Source: Diploptera punctata (lineage: Eukaryota > Arthropoda > Insecta > Blattodea > Blaberidae). Taken from it: a stretch of 64,000 nt of DNA. The notes under the pieces are model-generated. The model was not told the origin of the DNA. It did not search any database and saw only the letters and a program-made list of their open reading frames with translations. The stretch is from assembly GCA_030220185.1 (NCBI GenBank), contig JASPKZ010007555.1, positions 1 to 64,000 of the forward strand, read 5' to 3'. The position numbers and the translations under genes were made by a program. How positions within the stretch are numbered: the stretch's first letter is position 1; each line of letters starts with the position of its first letter. Below, piece by piece: positions 1-10,314 of the stretch.

Positions 1-17
1 CATAATCTTCTTCTTCT

Positions 18-60
18 TAGACTAGTTTCAGAACTTTCTTCTTCAGTTCCATCTTCAGTA
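18..60 (-). ncRNA. Hammerhead ribozyme motif (type I), minus strand
   Basis: Read on the minus strand: core CUGAAGA (complement of 52-58), a stem II closed by GAACU/AGUUC, GAAA (complement of 26-29), a four-base stem III CUAG (22-25), then UC, with cleavage predicted between 20 and 19. Stem I is only UA/UA. All catalytic core positions match the CUGANGA...GAAA...NUH consensus. Short stems are usual for hammerheads of Penelope-like elements. Confidence 0.65.
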
Positions 61-160
61 TTTTCGTGACCATTGTTTTGTCGTCTTGAAGAGCTGCTTC
101 CTGCTCCCTTGTTGGTTGCGGGGAGCAGGAAGCGGCTCTTCAGACAACAAAACAACGAAA

Positions 161-205
161 ATACTGAAGATGGAACTGAAGTAGAAAGTTCTGAAACTAG
201 TCTAA
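161..205 (+). ncRNA. Hammerhead ribozyme motif (type I), plus strand
   Basis: Core CUGAAGA at 164-170, stem II GGAACU...AGUUCU at about 172-192, GAAA at 193-196, CUAG stem III at 197-200, then UC, with predicted cleavage after 202. Stem I is UA (162-163) with UA (203-204). It mirrors the minus-strand motif of the left arm with one or two loop differences, so both arms kept the full core. Confidence 0.68.
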
Positions 206-226
206 GGAGAAGAAGATTATGAGGTG

Positions 227-1297
227 AGGTGATAAAATTTTACTTAAATTTTTTCTTGTTGTTCAATTTCTGTTGTTACAGTGCTGTGCCATGTAATTTT
301 TGGTCTTCTCTTTTTCTTGGCAATCCCTGTGGATTCCATTCCAGTGTTCTCTTTGGCACACTAAGCGTGTCCAATCCATTTACTTTGTGATATTTATCTC
401 CTTCTATTCTTATCCAGTGATGTTATCTTTCATAATTCCTTGTTTGAAATGGTTTTTTGGCCACTGGGAATCTGGATTCCCAAAATAAATCTCAGGCATG
501 CACATGTACTTGCATTTTTTTTTAATATAATGTGATTGTCCTTTCCAAGTCTTCACACCCATATAGCAATATACTTTTCACATGTTATTAAATAGTCTTA
601 ATTGAGTCCTAATTGAGATTTGTTTAGATCTCCATATGGGTGACAATTATGAGAATACAGGTTTTGATTTTCTAATTCTAGCCGTAATATCTTCATTTGT
701 CAGCTTAGGTAAATTGAATCCTGATCAATTTCTGATCCTTATGTGATCGATAAATTGGGAATGTTATCAATTAAATTGGGGTGCTGATTCTGGTAGCAAT
801 CTCTAATTTTTTACCTGTGTTAGTTATTTATTTTGTACAGTACTATTAATTTGTTACAAATAGAAAAGCGTTAAAATTTGAAGAAAAAAATTAATTAATA
901 ATAATTAATTGAACACCAAATTAAGCAATTCTCCATAATGAGCAATATATAAAATTCAAATACTGTCCTTCACTTTAATGCTATAGGGTCTCACTGATGT
1001 CAGGATGCACTGTGAGACCATTTGCAAAAACATCTCATTTACACTGCACCAAAGGAAGGTACTGCACATACAAACATGGAAGAGATGATAAGTGAGAGAA
1101 ACGTGCATGTTATAAGTGAATGGTTACAAGTTCTGATTTCATGAGTTCTCAGAACTTTGAGGGATAGTCCAGTCAACCTCCATGCAGTGTTTTCTGGGTA
1201 ATGCTAATAGGCTGGGATCCAATTTACCTACTACACTTTTTTGACTTGGGACCCAATTTACCTTATTTTCTAGGATCAGGACCCAATTTACTGATAC
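227..1297. other. AT-rich spacer with no recognisable gene
   Basis: I see no conserved protein, tRNA-like sequence or terminal repeat here. The short open frame at 300-488 has low-complexity aromatic content and no recognisable domain, so I do not call it a gene. Confidence 0.5.
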
Positions 1298-1800
1298 CAT
1301 ATTGTCTATCTGTTCATCTTGTATGTCTATTGTCAATCTGTTTACCTATTCTATTTATCTGTCTCTATCTACTTACAATATCTATCTGTTTATCTATATG
1401 TCTATTTGTCTACCAGTAACTGTTTATTTGTCTATCTTTTTACCAGCATGTATATTTGTGTGTCTATGTATCTATTGGCTGTATATTTGTCCTTTATGTA
1501 TGTGTCTGTTTTCTGTTTACCTGAGTGTATGTCTATTTATCCATATATTTACCAGTGTATTTAGTTGTCTGTCTATTTAACTCTCTATATGTACACTTGT
1601 CGATATCTTTATCTGTATGTCTATTTATTTGTATATATATTTGTCTATTTGTCAATTTCTTTATCTGTATGTCGGGTTGTCTTTCTATTTTTTGTCTGTC
1701 TTTCTCTATATGTATATCTATTCATCTGTTTGTCTCTTTATCTGTGTACCAAATTGTTTTTTTTTTTCTGTCTCTCTGTTTTTCTATCTGTGTGATTATT
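1298..1800 (+). repeat. Degenerate (TCTA/TCTG/TTTG)n simple repeat
   Basis: About 500 bp of pyrimidine-rich imperfect tetranucleotide repeat, with units such as CTAT, CTGT, TTTG and TATG. It creates several overlapping open frames in all three + frames, rich in Tyr, Leu, Ile, Ser and Cys. Being open in every frame with one composition is the mark of a decayed microsatellite rather than a gene. Confidence 0.85.
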
Positions 1801-2394
1801 TACTTCAGACTTGAGGTTCTCCCTATATTTTCTCAAATCCTAATGCAATTAATGAAAAATTGCAATTCTGATATATCCAATTCAAAGGTCTACCCATGAA
1901 AATAACACTTCATAAGTACCATAAAAATTATGGATCTACTAAAAATTCTAAGACACAGGACCTTAGAATTTTATTTCCCTTCTGAAGGAAGATTTTTATG
2001 CCTTTAAAAATGCATCAACTCCAACTGAATTTGAGTATGAGAATGTTGAATCAGAGGAGATTACTATTCATCAAGACCGATGTAGACTTCAAACTCGACA
2101 GTTGTTTAACAGAGGTTTCCGCTACATCACACTGTATCATAAATTTAAAAAAATGAAAATAGACTTTTCAATATTTCATTTTTTTAACAAGTATAGTTTC
2201 AACTATTTAATGTAATGTTTCACTCATCACAGTTCCTAACCCACAAACACATAGAGACAGACTAGCAGCAAGTTGCTGTCTAATTATACTATGGAACCAA
2301 TAGGTACATTTCCACATTCTCTAGAGTCAACCAAGCTGGATGTACTGTAGCAAAAGAAAATTATTTTTTCTTCATTTTAAGGGAAATGACAATA
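1801..2394. other. AT-rich spacer, nothing recognised
   Basis: No domain, tRNA-like box or terminal repeat is visible. A small imperfect inverted repeat around 1940-1975 (AAATTCTAAG...CTTAGAATTTT) is the only structure seen. Confidence 0.4.
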
Positions 2395-3240
2395 TGAGGT
2401 TTATTTTAATTAATAATAGATAGAATTTAAACGACTCACCTCATAATTGTAAATTTCTTGATGCCATCCTTTAACATACAATAAGTTTCAAAAAATGTCA
2501 GCAAATTTAACATTAAATTAGCACCCGAAAAATTATTATAGCCTGAATAGATTAATAAAAAAACCAACAAAAATGAAAATATTGATGAAGGCAAAAAATC
2601 AGGGATTTATCAAATTGATTGCAAAGACTGTGAAAAAATGTACATACGAGAAACAAAATGGAACTTAAATACAAGATTGAAAAGAACACTTAGAAATGTT
2701 AAAAATGGGGAAGGGAAGAAAATTGAACAAATCTGCAATAACTGCACATGCATGGTCAGAAAAACACAGGATTGAAACAAGGGCTAAGTTAGTTGAAACA
2801 GATAATCTAAGGAACTCACAGTTTTGGAAAAAATTCACATCCATAAAGATAAAAGGAAAATCATGAATTTTGAAATTCCCAGGGAAAAAGATTTAATTTG
2901 GAAGTTCATCAGTCAGCCAAAATGTTTATCTTCCTAACAGTGAAAGTCTCAAATGAATCATGAATTCTTCTTACCTCATACATCTATTTTTTTAACACAG
3001 AACTGCAGTCTCAGGAAACATATCAATCCCATCTTCAGCTTTTTTCACGACTGTCAATTTTTCATTATGCCGGTTATTTTCTAAACTGGCATCTGGTGTA
3101 CTTCTTTCCCGATGTTTCCCAATACTGCAGTTCTGTCTTTAAAAAAACATAGATGTATGAAGTAAGAAGAACTCACAATTCATTTGATTCTTATTAAGAA
3201 AACCTCATAATGTAAAAATTCCCAAATTTATTATATTAAA
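2395..3240 (+). mobile_element. Decayed Penelope-like element cluster
   Basis: The left end (2395-2450) is an inverted terminal piece with ACTCACCTCATA. It is followed by a GIY-YIG endonuclease remnant and then a second palindrome, about 2950-3240. That palindrome has TTACCTCATACATCTATTTT on one side and its inverted counterpart around 3145-3165 on the other, ending in AACCTCATAATG. The arms enclose TCTTCAG on + (CTGAAGA on minus, 3032-3038), a decayed hammerhead core. This looks like one insertion broken or joined by a second. Confidence 0.6.
2563..2935 (+). pseudogene. Penelope-like GIY-YIG endonuclease remnant
   Basis: The GIY-YIG nuclease of Penelope-like retroelements nicks target DNA to prime reverse transcription. 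Here the frame starts SGIYQIDCKDCEKMYIRET, where other copies in the window have YIGKT; the second-motif glycine is replaced by arginine. Downstream, frameshifts scramble the helical region, but the C-terminal block (related to [10 protein letters not shown] and MNFEIP) is still readable in another frame near 2815-2900. The reverse transcriptase part is missing, which is typical of 5'-truncated copies. Confidence 0.6.
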
Positions 3241-3392
3241 GTCCCATGTGTTTAAGTACTATAGTTCCCATGATATTACAACTCATTTTTACCTTCATAA
3301 CAGTGGAAGTCCCTGTATTTAAATGCTATTCTTTCCTAGATATAACTTTGTTGTCTAATTAAAAACAGGCTGTTTCAATAAGTATATTACAT

Positions 3393-3559
3393 TTGAAAAT
3401 ACAATAGGAAGTAAATTATAAGGTTTTACTTAATAATAAGTTTTGTCTGTTAAATTCTTACCTTGTAACTAATGAAGATGAGGCTAACAAGCCTTGAAAC
3501 ATATGTCTAACAGAAAAAACGACATGAGGGTAAGAATTAAACAGACAAAACTTATTAAA
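3393..3559 (-). mobile_element. Short Penelope-like insertion with target duplication
   Basis: Flanked by TATATTACAT at 3383-3392 and 3560-3569, a likely 10-bp target-site duplication. The left part is the reversed PLE tail (ending ACCTTATAATTTACTTCC when read on minus). The right part is an inverted terminal arm: the AAGTTTTGTCTGTTAAATTC arm at about 3439-3458 pairs with GAATTAAACAGACAAAACTT at about 3534-3553. No coding sequence remains. Confidence 0.6.
3470..3509 (+). ncRNA. Hammerhead-like motif with one core change
   Basis: AUGAAGA (3472-3478) stands where the consensus is CUGANGA (C3 to A). Stem II is AGGCU/AGCCU around an AACA loop, GAAA lies at 3496-3499, a palindromic stem III CAUAUG at 3500-3505, then UC, with predicted cleavage after 3507. 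Stem I is UA/UA. The C3 change makes activity doubtful, although G5, A6, G8 and A9 are kept. Confidence 0.5.
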
Positions 3560-3797
3560 TATATTACATGTTGTAGAAAAAGAGTGTGTTGAGAATGCAG
3601 AAAATATTATATCAATTTACTGTAGTGAGGTTAAGTTAAATGTTAAACCACAGAGATGGGGTGGGGGAAAAATCTAGCAATAGTGTCACATCCCATTAAA
3701 TATTCCACTCACTATAGCAGGTCTCCACTGGTTTCTTATCTTCAGCCAACTGAATCAAGTTCATATCACCGATATGCACTTTCCTAACAACTATCTG

Positions 3798-3915
3798 AAT
3801 TTTATTTGAAGAGAAAAATATACATCTGAATCGGTATTTGAACCCGATGCCTCTGAACAAAGACGACAGGTTCAAATCCTGATTCAAGCACATATTTTTC
3901 TCTTCAAATAAAATT
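3798..3915 (+). repeat. tRNA-like core between 24-bp perfect inverted repeats
   Basis: Positions 3798-3821 and 3892-3915 are exact inverted repeats of 24 bp (the arm reads AATTTTATTTGAAGAGAAAA followed by ATAT). Between them is a tRNA-like B box, GGTTCAAATCC (about 3870-3880). The arm core GAGAAAAAT...ATTTTTCTC recurs around other tRNA-like cores in the window, such as 58 kb. It may be a tRNA-derived SINE that acquired an inverted copy of its own end, or a MITE that captured a tRNA-like sequence. Confidence 0.6.
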
Positions 3916-4083
3916 TGTCTTTGATAAGAAGTGTAAATTTAATATTTTTTTATACAAATGCAGGGACTTGACAGAAGTCATTGCCCATAATTACGAGTAA
4001 ACAAATAACTAATAACAATAAATTAAAACAATAAAACATCATAGCAAAACAGAAAGTTTGGCTTTAAATTTTAATATCTAACA

Positions 4084-4496
4084 AGGGAACTGACAACCAT
4101 TGCATGCCGAAACTACCTTGAAATTTCTTCCAGAGAAACATTGTGATGTACCAAGGCCATTTAAAAAAAAAGATCTGCCTTTTTAACTGCAAGCCATTAA
4201 AATCCAGTCTAAATCTCTCATTTAAACTATAGGGAATAATACATGAATTGGTAGATTGGATAACCCCTACTACCTCTGTCCATGCCACATCCTGCCCCAC
4301 TTCACGCCACTCTTACTCATGCAAGGAGTCCATCTGCATCTTACAGTGGGTTGTCATTGCTGGATTCTAGCTTCGATTTCTGTACCTTGCAGTTTAAAAA
4401 TGGCAATTTTTTTAGACTCGGCCATGGTACACCCACAATGCTTTTCTTGGAGAAATTTCAAGGTAGATTTTGGCATGCAATGGATAACAGTTCCCT
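4084..4496. mobile_element. Non-autonomous DNA transposon with ~80-bp inverted repeats
   Basis: The left end AGGGAACTG...CCATTGCATGCC is mirrored at the right end GGCATGCAATGG...CAGTTCCCT. The similarity continues for about 80 bp each side (TACCTTGAAATTTCT and complement; TGTACCAAGGCC against GGCCATGGTACA). Flanks TCTAACA and TCTAAGA may be a degraded target duplication. The open frames inside are not related to any family I recognise. The superfamily is not identified. Confidence 0.6.
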
Positions 4497-4559
4497 TCTA
4501 AGACTGAACCATCTGATTATCATCTTCTCTTCACAATTACATCTAGGCCTTCCAAATGG

Positions 4560-5280
4560 TCTTTTTCATAATTCTACAGTTTATGGAACTTGTAGATTCA
4601 ATGCCATATTCAGTCAACTGAATCCAGTTATATCTCCAATACCAGTACATAACATCCATCTGTACATCATCCCCACTTACATTGCTAGTCTATCTCTTTA
4701 TGTTTGTGATTACAAAGTTCTTTCACAACTATCTTTATATACTACACAAAGCTATATGCAGTGGTGGCTTGCAACGTGAATAGATAACTGACTACCTGGA
4801 GGTTCATACCTGTGTAGACATAATCTCTCTATGCATCCCTATCCTGAGTTAATATTTACAAAATCATTTAGAGTATAATTCACCTTCCTCAAATCCAAAT
4901 GTTATTCTCCCATATCATTCTAACTCACTTGCATAACTGAAGCCGTAGACTCACAGCGTGTAGACATATGCTCTCCATACATTCTTATTCTGAGCTAATG
5001 TTTGCTAATCATCCCCTGTATAATTTACCTCCCTCAAATCATTGTGTTAATGATATCCTTATGCCTTATTCTTGGTCTACCTACTGAGCGGCGCTTCTTA
5101 AAGCTCTTGGCATGTACGAAGGCGGTTCAGGCAGATCCAGAGCATCATGGAAGTACATATTCTACCTCTTTAATATACAATAGTTGCAGGCAATTGACTA
5201 TCTGAAAGCATTATGATGTAGATGCAAATAACTCACATAAATATGACCACCTTTTCTTTGTGCTTTTACTATAGGTATTT
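4560..5280 (-). repeat. LINE 3'-end fragments
   Basis: Several pieces match the 3' coding end and tail of a non-LTR retrotransposon seen more completely at 31262-32145. Recurring blocks on + are GCTCTCCATACAT, CTGAGCTAATGTTTGC and CCCTGTATAATTTACCTCCC. On minus these encode the W-A-x-D-R and D-Y-T-G-N-D-W type C-terminal sequence. Frames are broken. Confidence 0.5.
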
Positions 5281-5286
5281 GAATTA

Positions 5287-5632
5287 AGCCTCTCTCCTGG
5301 CACGACAGGCCTAGAGGGCACTTAGCATACCAGCCGGCTGCTGGCCTCATATCCACATGTGTCAATGACAGAGGTAGATGATCATCAGCCAGTGTTGGGG
5401 TGACATGTGGTCAGCATGTCGAGTCTCCCAGCCGTTATAGCTGGTTTTCTCAACCTGGAGCCGCTACTTATTGTAGCTACCCAAATGCCTCACGATGCTG
5501 GGTGGACACCAGTCCCATACTAGCTGAAATACCATGAGAAAATTTCTTCCTCCATGGAGACTCGAACCAGCGCAAGTCTCGTAGCTCTGCACCAAGGTTT
5601 CCTGCCTTATCCACTCGGCTACGGCGCGGGAC
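5287..5632 (-). mobile_element. tRNA-derived SINE (family D), minus strand
   Basis: Read on minus it begins with the tRNA-like part: GCGCCGTAGCCGAGTGG A-box region near 5610-5630 and GGTTCGAGTC B-box region near 5555-5575. It continues through a roughly 260-bp body ending in TGGTATGC...GGCCTGTCGTGCC. The same body occurs on the + strand at 56850-57190, which confirms the unit. The 62-67 residue open frames inside it are not genes. Confidence 0.75.
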
Positions 5633-5689
5633 TTTGAATTAAGCCACTTCTTCAAAATTTCCTTCAATTGTTATCAACTGTCCTTTTCA

Positions 5690-6545
5690 TTGTATAATAA
5701 ATTTCTATAAATGATCATGTATTTAGTTTTATTGGTGTTTTGTTCCAGTCCAAATTTCTTAGTGTAATTCTACTTTATTCTACTGGGAATTTTCCCTCTG
5801 TTTCTCCTGCAACAAGTTTCCTACCCACTGCAGCCTGACAAATTAACTAGGTAACCACTGTGGACATAAGCTCTCCACACATCTCAAACCTGAGCTAATA
5901 TTTTCCAATCATTTCCTGCATAAATTCACCTCTTTCAAATAATAGATGATGTTTTTATCCTCCCTCATTCTATTGGTGACTTTCCCTTTGGTTTTCCCAC
6001 AAGTTTTCTGCCCATTACAGTTTAACAAACTAACTGCCACTAAGGACATAAGCTCTCTCTATCCTGAGCTAATGTTTTCCAATTAATCCCTGTATATATA
6101 TATAGGGTTACCCATACTGGACTGGTCGAAGGTGATAAGCCAGAAGAAAAAAGTACCTTGGTCTAAAGAGTGACGATCTTTCACCGTAAAAATTCAACCG
6201 TCAAGAAACGCAGACATGGGTTCCACTGGAGTAAGATTTTCCGGAGGTAAAATAGTCCCCCATTCAGTTCTCCAGGTGGGGACTACTTCAGGGAATCCAT
6301 GCCAAAGGCTCAAACACAGGGACATGTTCCTAGGAATGTTATGACTTTATACAATAGTGGGGCGCTAGAGGTATTAGATAAATTAGATAAATCACTCTTG
6401 GATATAGTTGCTTTATAGGGAGTTAGATGGCAAGGAGAAAGTAGTCAGGAATTAGGAAGCTTTGCATTATACTACGGGGATGCAGAAAGACCTGAATTTG
6501 GAACAGGATTTCTAGTCCAAAGGAGGATCCTGTCTGCTATCCAAG
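5690..6545 (-). repeat. More LINE 3'-end fragments
   Basis: Repeats of the block ACATAAGCTCTC...CTGAGCTAATGTTTTCC occur at about 5860-5960 and 6030-6100, interleaved with diverged pieces of LINE C-terminal coding sequence on the minus strand. From about 6110 to 6545 I see nothing recognisable. Confidence 0.45.
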
Positions 6546-6548
6546 ATA

Positions 6549-7885
6549 CGAGGGTCATACTGAAAGTCGTGAGCAACCCATTGTTAAAATTCAAATTTCA
6601 ACAATGTAACGAAAACAACTGCAGGATCGTAATAAAATTACAGGACTTTATACCACAACAATGCCATTTTGTGGCATCATAGCTTCCTATTCATGTGACT
6701 ACACACAGTGTTTTCCAAAAATGACAGGACATCAATGTGTTTGTTTCGACAGCGCACTGGAATTGAATTCTTTTTTAAAGAGGAACAATCTGCTGTTGAT
6801 ATTCACCAAAGACTTCAATGTGCTTACGGAGGATGCCTGCATGGCTGCCAGCAGTGTTTAGGCAGATGGCGTGAAACATTTTAAAGATGGGAAAACGAGT
6901 ATCAAAGATGAGCAGCTGAGCATCGTAGTGGTCGCCCACGCTCTGCCCTCCACGGATTGCAACAAGGAAAGAGTTTAAGTGCTCATTAGAGACGACAGAT
7001 GTATCACAGTGAATGAAATCGCTACAAAACTTGCAGTAGGACACAGTGCAGTGCAAGAAATGATTCACAGCTTAGGTTACCAAAAAGTTAGTGCCCGTTG
7101 GGTTCCACGTTTATTGAGTGAAGACCACAAATTTCAGAGAAGAACCGTCACCCATAACCTTCTTCAGAGATTTCGAAATGAAGGTGATGATTTTTTGACA
7201 AGTATTGTGACAGGCGACAAAAGCTGGTTTCATCGCTATGATCCGGAAACAAAACGCCAGAGTATGGAATGGCACCCACGAATTTGCCATTAAAGAAAAA
7301 AACGAAGATAGTGCAATCTGTTGGGAAAGTTATGGGCAGCGTCTTCTGGGATGCGCAAGGTTGCATTCTGGTTGAATTTCTTGAACCTGGACAAACCATA
7401 AATGCTGCCCGCCATATCCAGACACTTGTGAAGCTCCGTCGTGCATTGCACGACAAACGCCCTGGAAGGAAGGTCATTCTGTAACACGATAACGCGCGTC
7501 CTCACACTGCTCGTGCCACTGAGGAGAAGATCAGGACATTTGGGTGGGAAACTCTTTCACATCCTCCCTATAGTCCCGATTTTGGCACCCTCCGACTACC
7601 ATCTTTTCGGTTCTGTGAAGGAGCAGATGAGAGGCCAACGCTACGAGACGCTGGAGGATATTCGGAAAGCAGTGCGTCAGTGTCTTCGAGCAGCTGGAAC
7701 GGACTTCTATAATAAGGGAATTTTCAAGCTTGTAGAACGCTGGACAAAATGTGTGCAAAGAAATGGAAACTATGTTGAAAAGTAGCACAAAGGTCTGTAG
7801 ATTAACATGGTGTACTTGGTTTGTCTAAAATAAATATTATGATTGTTTAAAAAAATGTTGCTCATGACTTTCAGTATGACCCTCG
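6549..7885 (+). mobile_element. mariner element A (inactive)
   Basis: The inverted ends CGAGGGTCATACTGAAAGTC (6549 on) and its complement (ending 7885) differ by about one base in some 29. TA dinucleotides lie directly outside (6547-6548 and 7886-7887), the target duplication of Tc1/mariner transposons. The total of 1337 bp is the usual mariner size. It encodes one broken transposase. Confidence 0.88.
6729..7785 (+). pseudogene. mariner transposase, frameshifted
   Basis: A DD34D-type transposase that would cut and paste the element. Readable in order: an N-terminal helix-turn-helix region with broken frames (about 6729-6970); the second DNA-binding helix region beginning LIRDDRCITVNEIATKL (6979 on); WVPRLLSEDHK; first catalytic Asp in VTGDKSW (about 7207-7227); a frame change near 7265; an in-frame stop just before the second Asp motif HDNARPHTA (about 7486-7512); and YSPDF with the third Asp near 7567. 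The C-terminus ends ERWTKCVQRNGNYVEK. Two or more frame breaks and a stop make it non-functional. Confidence 0.85.
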
Positions 7886-7899
7886 TATTAAGTTTGACA

Positions 7900-8565
7900 G
7901 GGATGTATGGAGAGCTTGTGTCCGCACAGCCAAGAACCTACGGGCTTGAATGTGCCAGTGAGTTAGTTTTTATAATTCACCTCTCTTAAATAATGGTTAA
8001 TGTTATTCTCCCACATTATTATACTGGAATCTTTCCATCTGGTTTTCTTACAAGTTTGCTGCCATCAAGTGGTAATTGACTGGCAAAATGAACATATGCT
8101 CTCTATACATGTATATCCTGAGATATTTTTTCTAATTATTCCCTGTATAATTCACCTCCCTTAAGTCATTGTTAATGTTATTCTCCCACTTCATTCTTAG
8201 CCTACCTAATAGTCACTTTCCTTCTGGTTGCTTTTTGTATTTTCTCATTATCACCTTATACTACATCATCAGCCTATACTAATAGATCAATAATACCATT
8301 GAGTTTGTATGCCCTCTTTACTCTCAAAAGATTTGATTGCAAGCTCTATTACAGAATTGAGTAGCAGAGCAGATAGTGCATCTCCTTGTGAATTTCAAAA
8401 GCATCTTAAAAGTGATTGCCTACCCACATCCTACTCCTTGTGCCATTTAGACACATTCGAATAAGTCTAACTTTTTAGAATTCTGAATTTCAGCAGGATA
8501 CTATACAACTTCTCTTATTTAATTGAATTGTATGCCTTTGTGAAGTTTTATATATATTTGATACA
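7900..8565 (-). repeat. LINE fragments (3' tail pieces and a reverse transcriptase scrap)
   Basis: Blocks at 7905-8060 and 8085-8230 repeat the TTCACCTC..ATGTTATTCTCCCA LINE-tail motif. About 8240-8560 is a decayed minus-strand reverse transcriptase segment, similar to 26640-27070 (shared CATTGAG...TATGCC and AGTGCATCTCCTTG blocks). Confidence 0.45.
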
Positions 8566-8566
8566 C

Positions 8567-9111
8567 AGGGTTATTCAGAAAGAAGGAACAGACTTCAAAC
8601 TTTTATTTCTTCCAAACTGCAAAAAATAGAAACGCAATTCCAATGTGAAAGAGAAAAGTTTGAAGTTCCAATCACGGCCGCAATGGCGCTGTTGCTTGAA
8701 GTTGCAATCATGGTTGCATTGGTGCTGTTGGATTGGAAGAGGAGGAGCAGAAGATCAACTTCATCGCTGGTGCCCTCCCAGGTCACCATACCTAACCCCT
8801 TGTGATTTTTATCTGTGGGTTACATAAAATACCATGTTTTTATCCCCTATGCCTGACACTCTTGAAAATCTGTGACATCGAATTGTTAAAGCTGTGAATT
8901 CAATAACTAGAGACCAGCTGATTTGTGTGTGGCAAGAAATGAGCCACCATTTTGATATTTGTCGTGCAACACATGGTGCTCATATTGAATGCATAAAATA
9001 GTGAAATTTGAACTTTTCTCTTTCCAGGAACGTTGGAATTGTGTTTCTATTTTTTTGTAGTTTTGAAGAAATAAATGTTTGAAGTCTGTTCCATTTTTCT
9101 GAATAGCCCCA
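8567..9111 (+). mobile_element. Internally deleted mariner-like element with long inverted ends
   Basis: Outer ends GGGTTATTCAGAAAGAAGGA and, in inverse, TTTTTCTGAATAGCCCC. The symmetry extends more than 100 bp each way (GACTTCAAAC/GTTTGAAGTC; CAATTCCAA/TTGGAATTG). A possible target duplication ATACA sits at each side. Inside, 8764-8823 still encodes PPRSPYLTPCDFYLW, the block around the third catalytic Asp of mariner-like transposases (S-P-Y where S-P-D is expected). The rest of the transposase is deleted. Confidence 0.7.
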
Positions 9112-9139
9112 TACAGTGTTATTTCTTTTCTAGAATATA

Positions 9140-9840
9140 TCTTATGCTAAAAGTTTGATCTATTGTAAACCTCTTTCCACTAAATGCACATTGATAATCA
9201 CCTATTATGTCATTAATGTAGGGATAATATCTTTATACTAACACATTTGCAGAATGTTGTACGAAGTTGAAATTTAATGAAATATCTACAGTTCTTGCAA
9301 TCATTTTTATCTCATTTCTTATATATTGATAAAGTAATTGATTATTTTCATTCATTTGGAGGAACCTCTTTCTCCCTATTCATACTAAACAACTGATATA
9401 TTTCAAATTCCCTCCCTCCTACTTTTGTCAGTTCTGCTGGAATACGATCTGAGCCTAATGCTTCGTACATCTTTAATTTTTCTATCGCCATTTCAACCTC
9501 TAATGCACTTAATTCTGTGACTAATGTCTGCTGTCTGTAAATCATCCTCTTCAAAATCCTGTTCTATAATACATTTAATAGCTATTAATTTTTTTATTGT
9601 TTTCATCTATTTGGTATAGTCTTGAAATCTGCAATCATATCCCTATTTTCATTCCTGTATATTTGTTCTATCCTGAAACTCTTTCCTTTTCTATCCTAAC
9701 ACCCTGATTTAATTATCTGATGTTTTTATTTTTTGCATTCATTTCAACATCTGAATCTTCTCTTTTAAACATTCCTTCTTTTAATCTTTAAAATCTAGTG
9801 GTTTTCAACATGATGTAACACAAATTTTCATACATTTTTA
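9140..9840 (-). pseudogene. LINE reverse transcriptase remnant
   Basis: On minus, 9348-9554 reads ELSALEVEMAIEKLKM followed by a degraded GSDRIPAEL. This is the conserved start of non-LTR reverse transcriptases, whose usual form is K-x-P-G-x-D-x-I-P-A-E-L. Flanking sequence (9140-9340 and 9560-9840) fits further broken pieces. A related + copy is at 20345-20760. Confidence 0.55.
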
Positions 9841-10312
9841 TTATATTTTCACTTTACAAGCCACCCCTGTTTCAACATTTTTTTTCTTCTTCAATTAAGT
9901 TCATTATTTTTTTAATTTTCTAATCAGCAACTGTCTAATTTCTAATATTATAATTCATAATAATTTCTGTTCACAGAAAAATTTGTATTAAAGCTTTTAT
10001 TATGTCATTTTAAATACTGGAGAATAAATATTAATGAAAATGGCTACATAAAGAGGAATATGTTGTTAAGAGGGATAAAAACTGTCTTGTTATAAAGAGT
10101 AATATATCTGATTCTAATTATTTGATGTTATTACAGTTTTGTGTTAAGTTAAGAGTACATTTAGTTTTAAATTTATGTATATATAGTTGCCGACGATCAA
10201 AACCTCTTAACTCGATCCAAGAGTAAAATCTGGCTTTTTGTATTATTCAATAAGCAAAGGCATCGTCTTGCATGCTGTTAACCCTTGTAACTCCAAGATC
10301 ATTTTGCGGATA
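9841..10312. other. AT-rich spacer, nothing recognised
   Basis: No domain, tRNA-like box or inverted end is visible. It runs up to the TA that borders the MITE at 10315. Confidence 0.4.
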
Positions 10313-10314
10313 TA

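Larger units (their letters stand above)
1..226 (+). mobile_element. Mini Penelope-like palindrome without an ORF
   Basis: The two halves are inverted copies: 1-60 is matched in reverse by about 155-224, around a hairpin centre near 90-135 (GCTTCCTGCTCC against GGAGCAGGAAGC). Each arm ends in TATGAGGTGAG or its complement, the outer signature of every Penelope-like copy in this window, and each arm carries a hammerhead motif. There is no GIY-YIG or reverse transcriptase coding sequence, so it is a non-autonomous remnant or a miniature derivative. The window begins at its left end, so its outer boundary and any target duplication cannot be seen. Confidence 0.7.

Noticed and set aside
1302..1899. 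Several long + open frames rich in Tyr/Leu/Ser/Cys
   Set aside because: They lie in a degenerate tetranucleotide repeat that is open in all three frames. Composition, not a gene.
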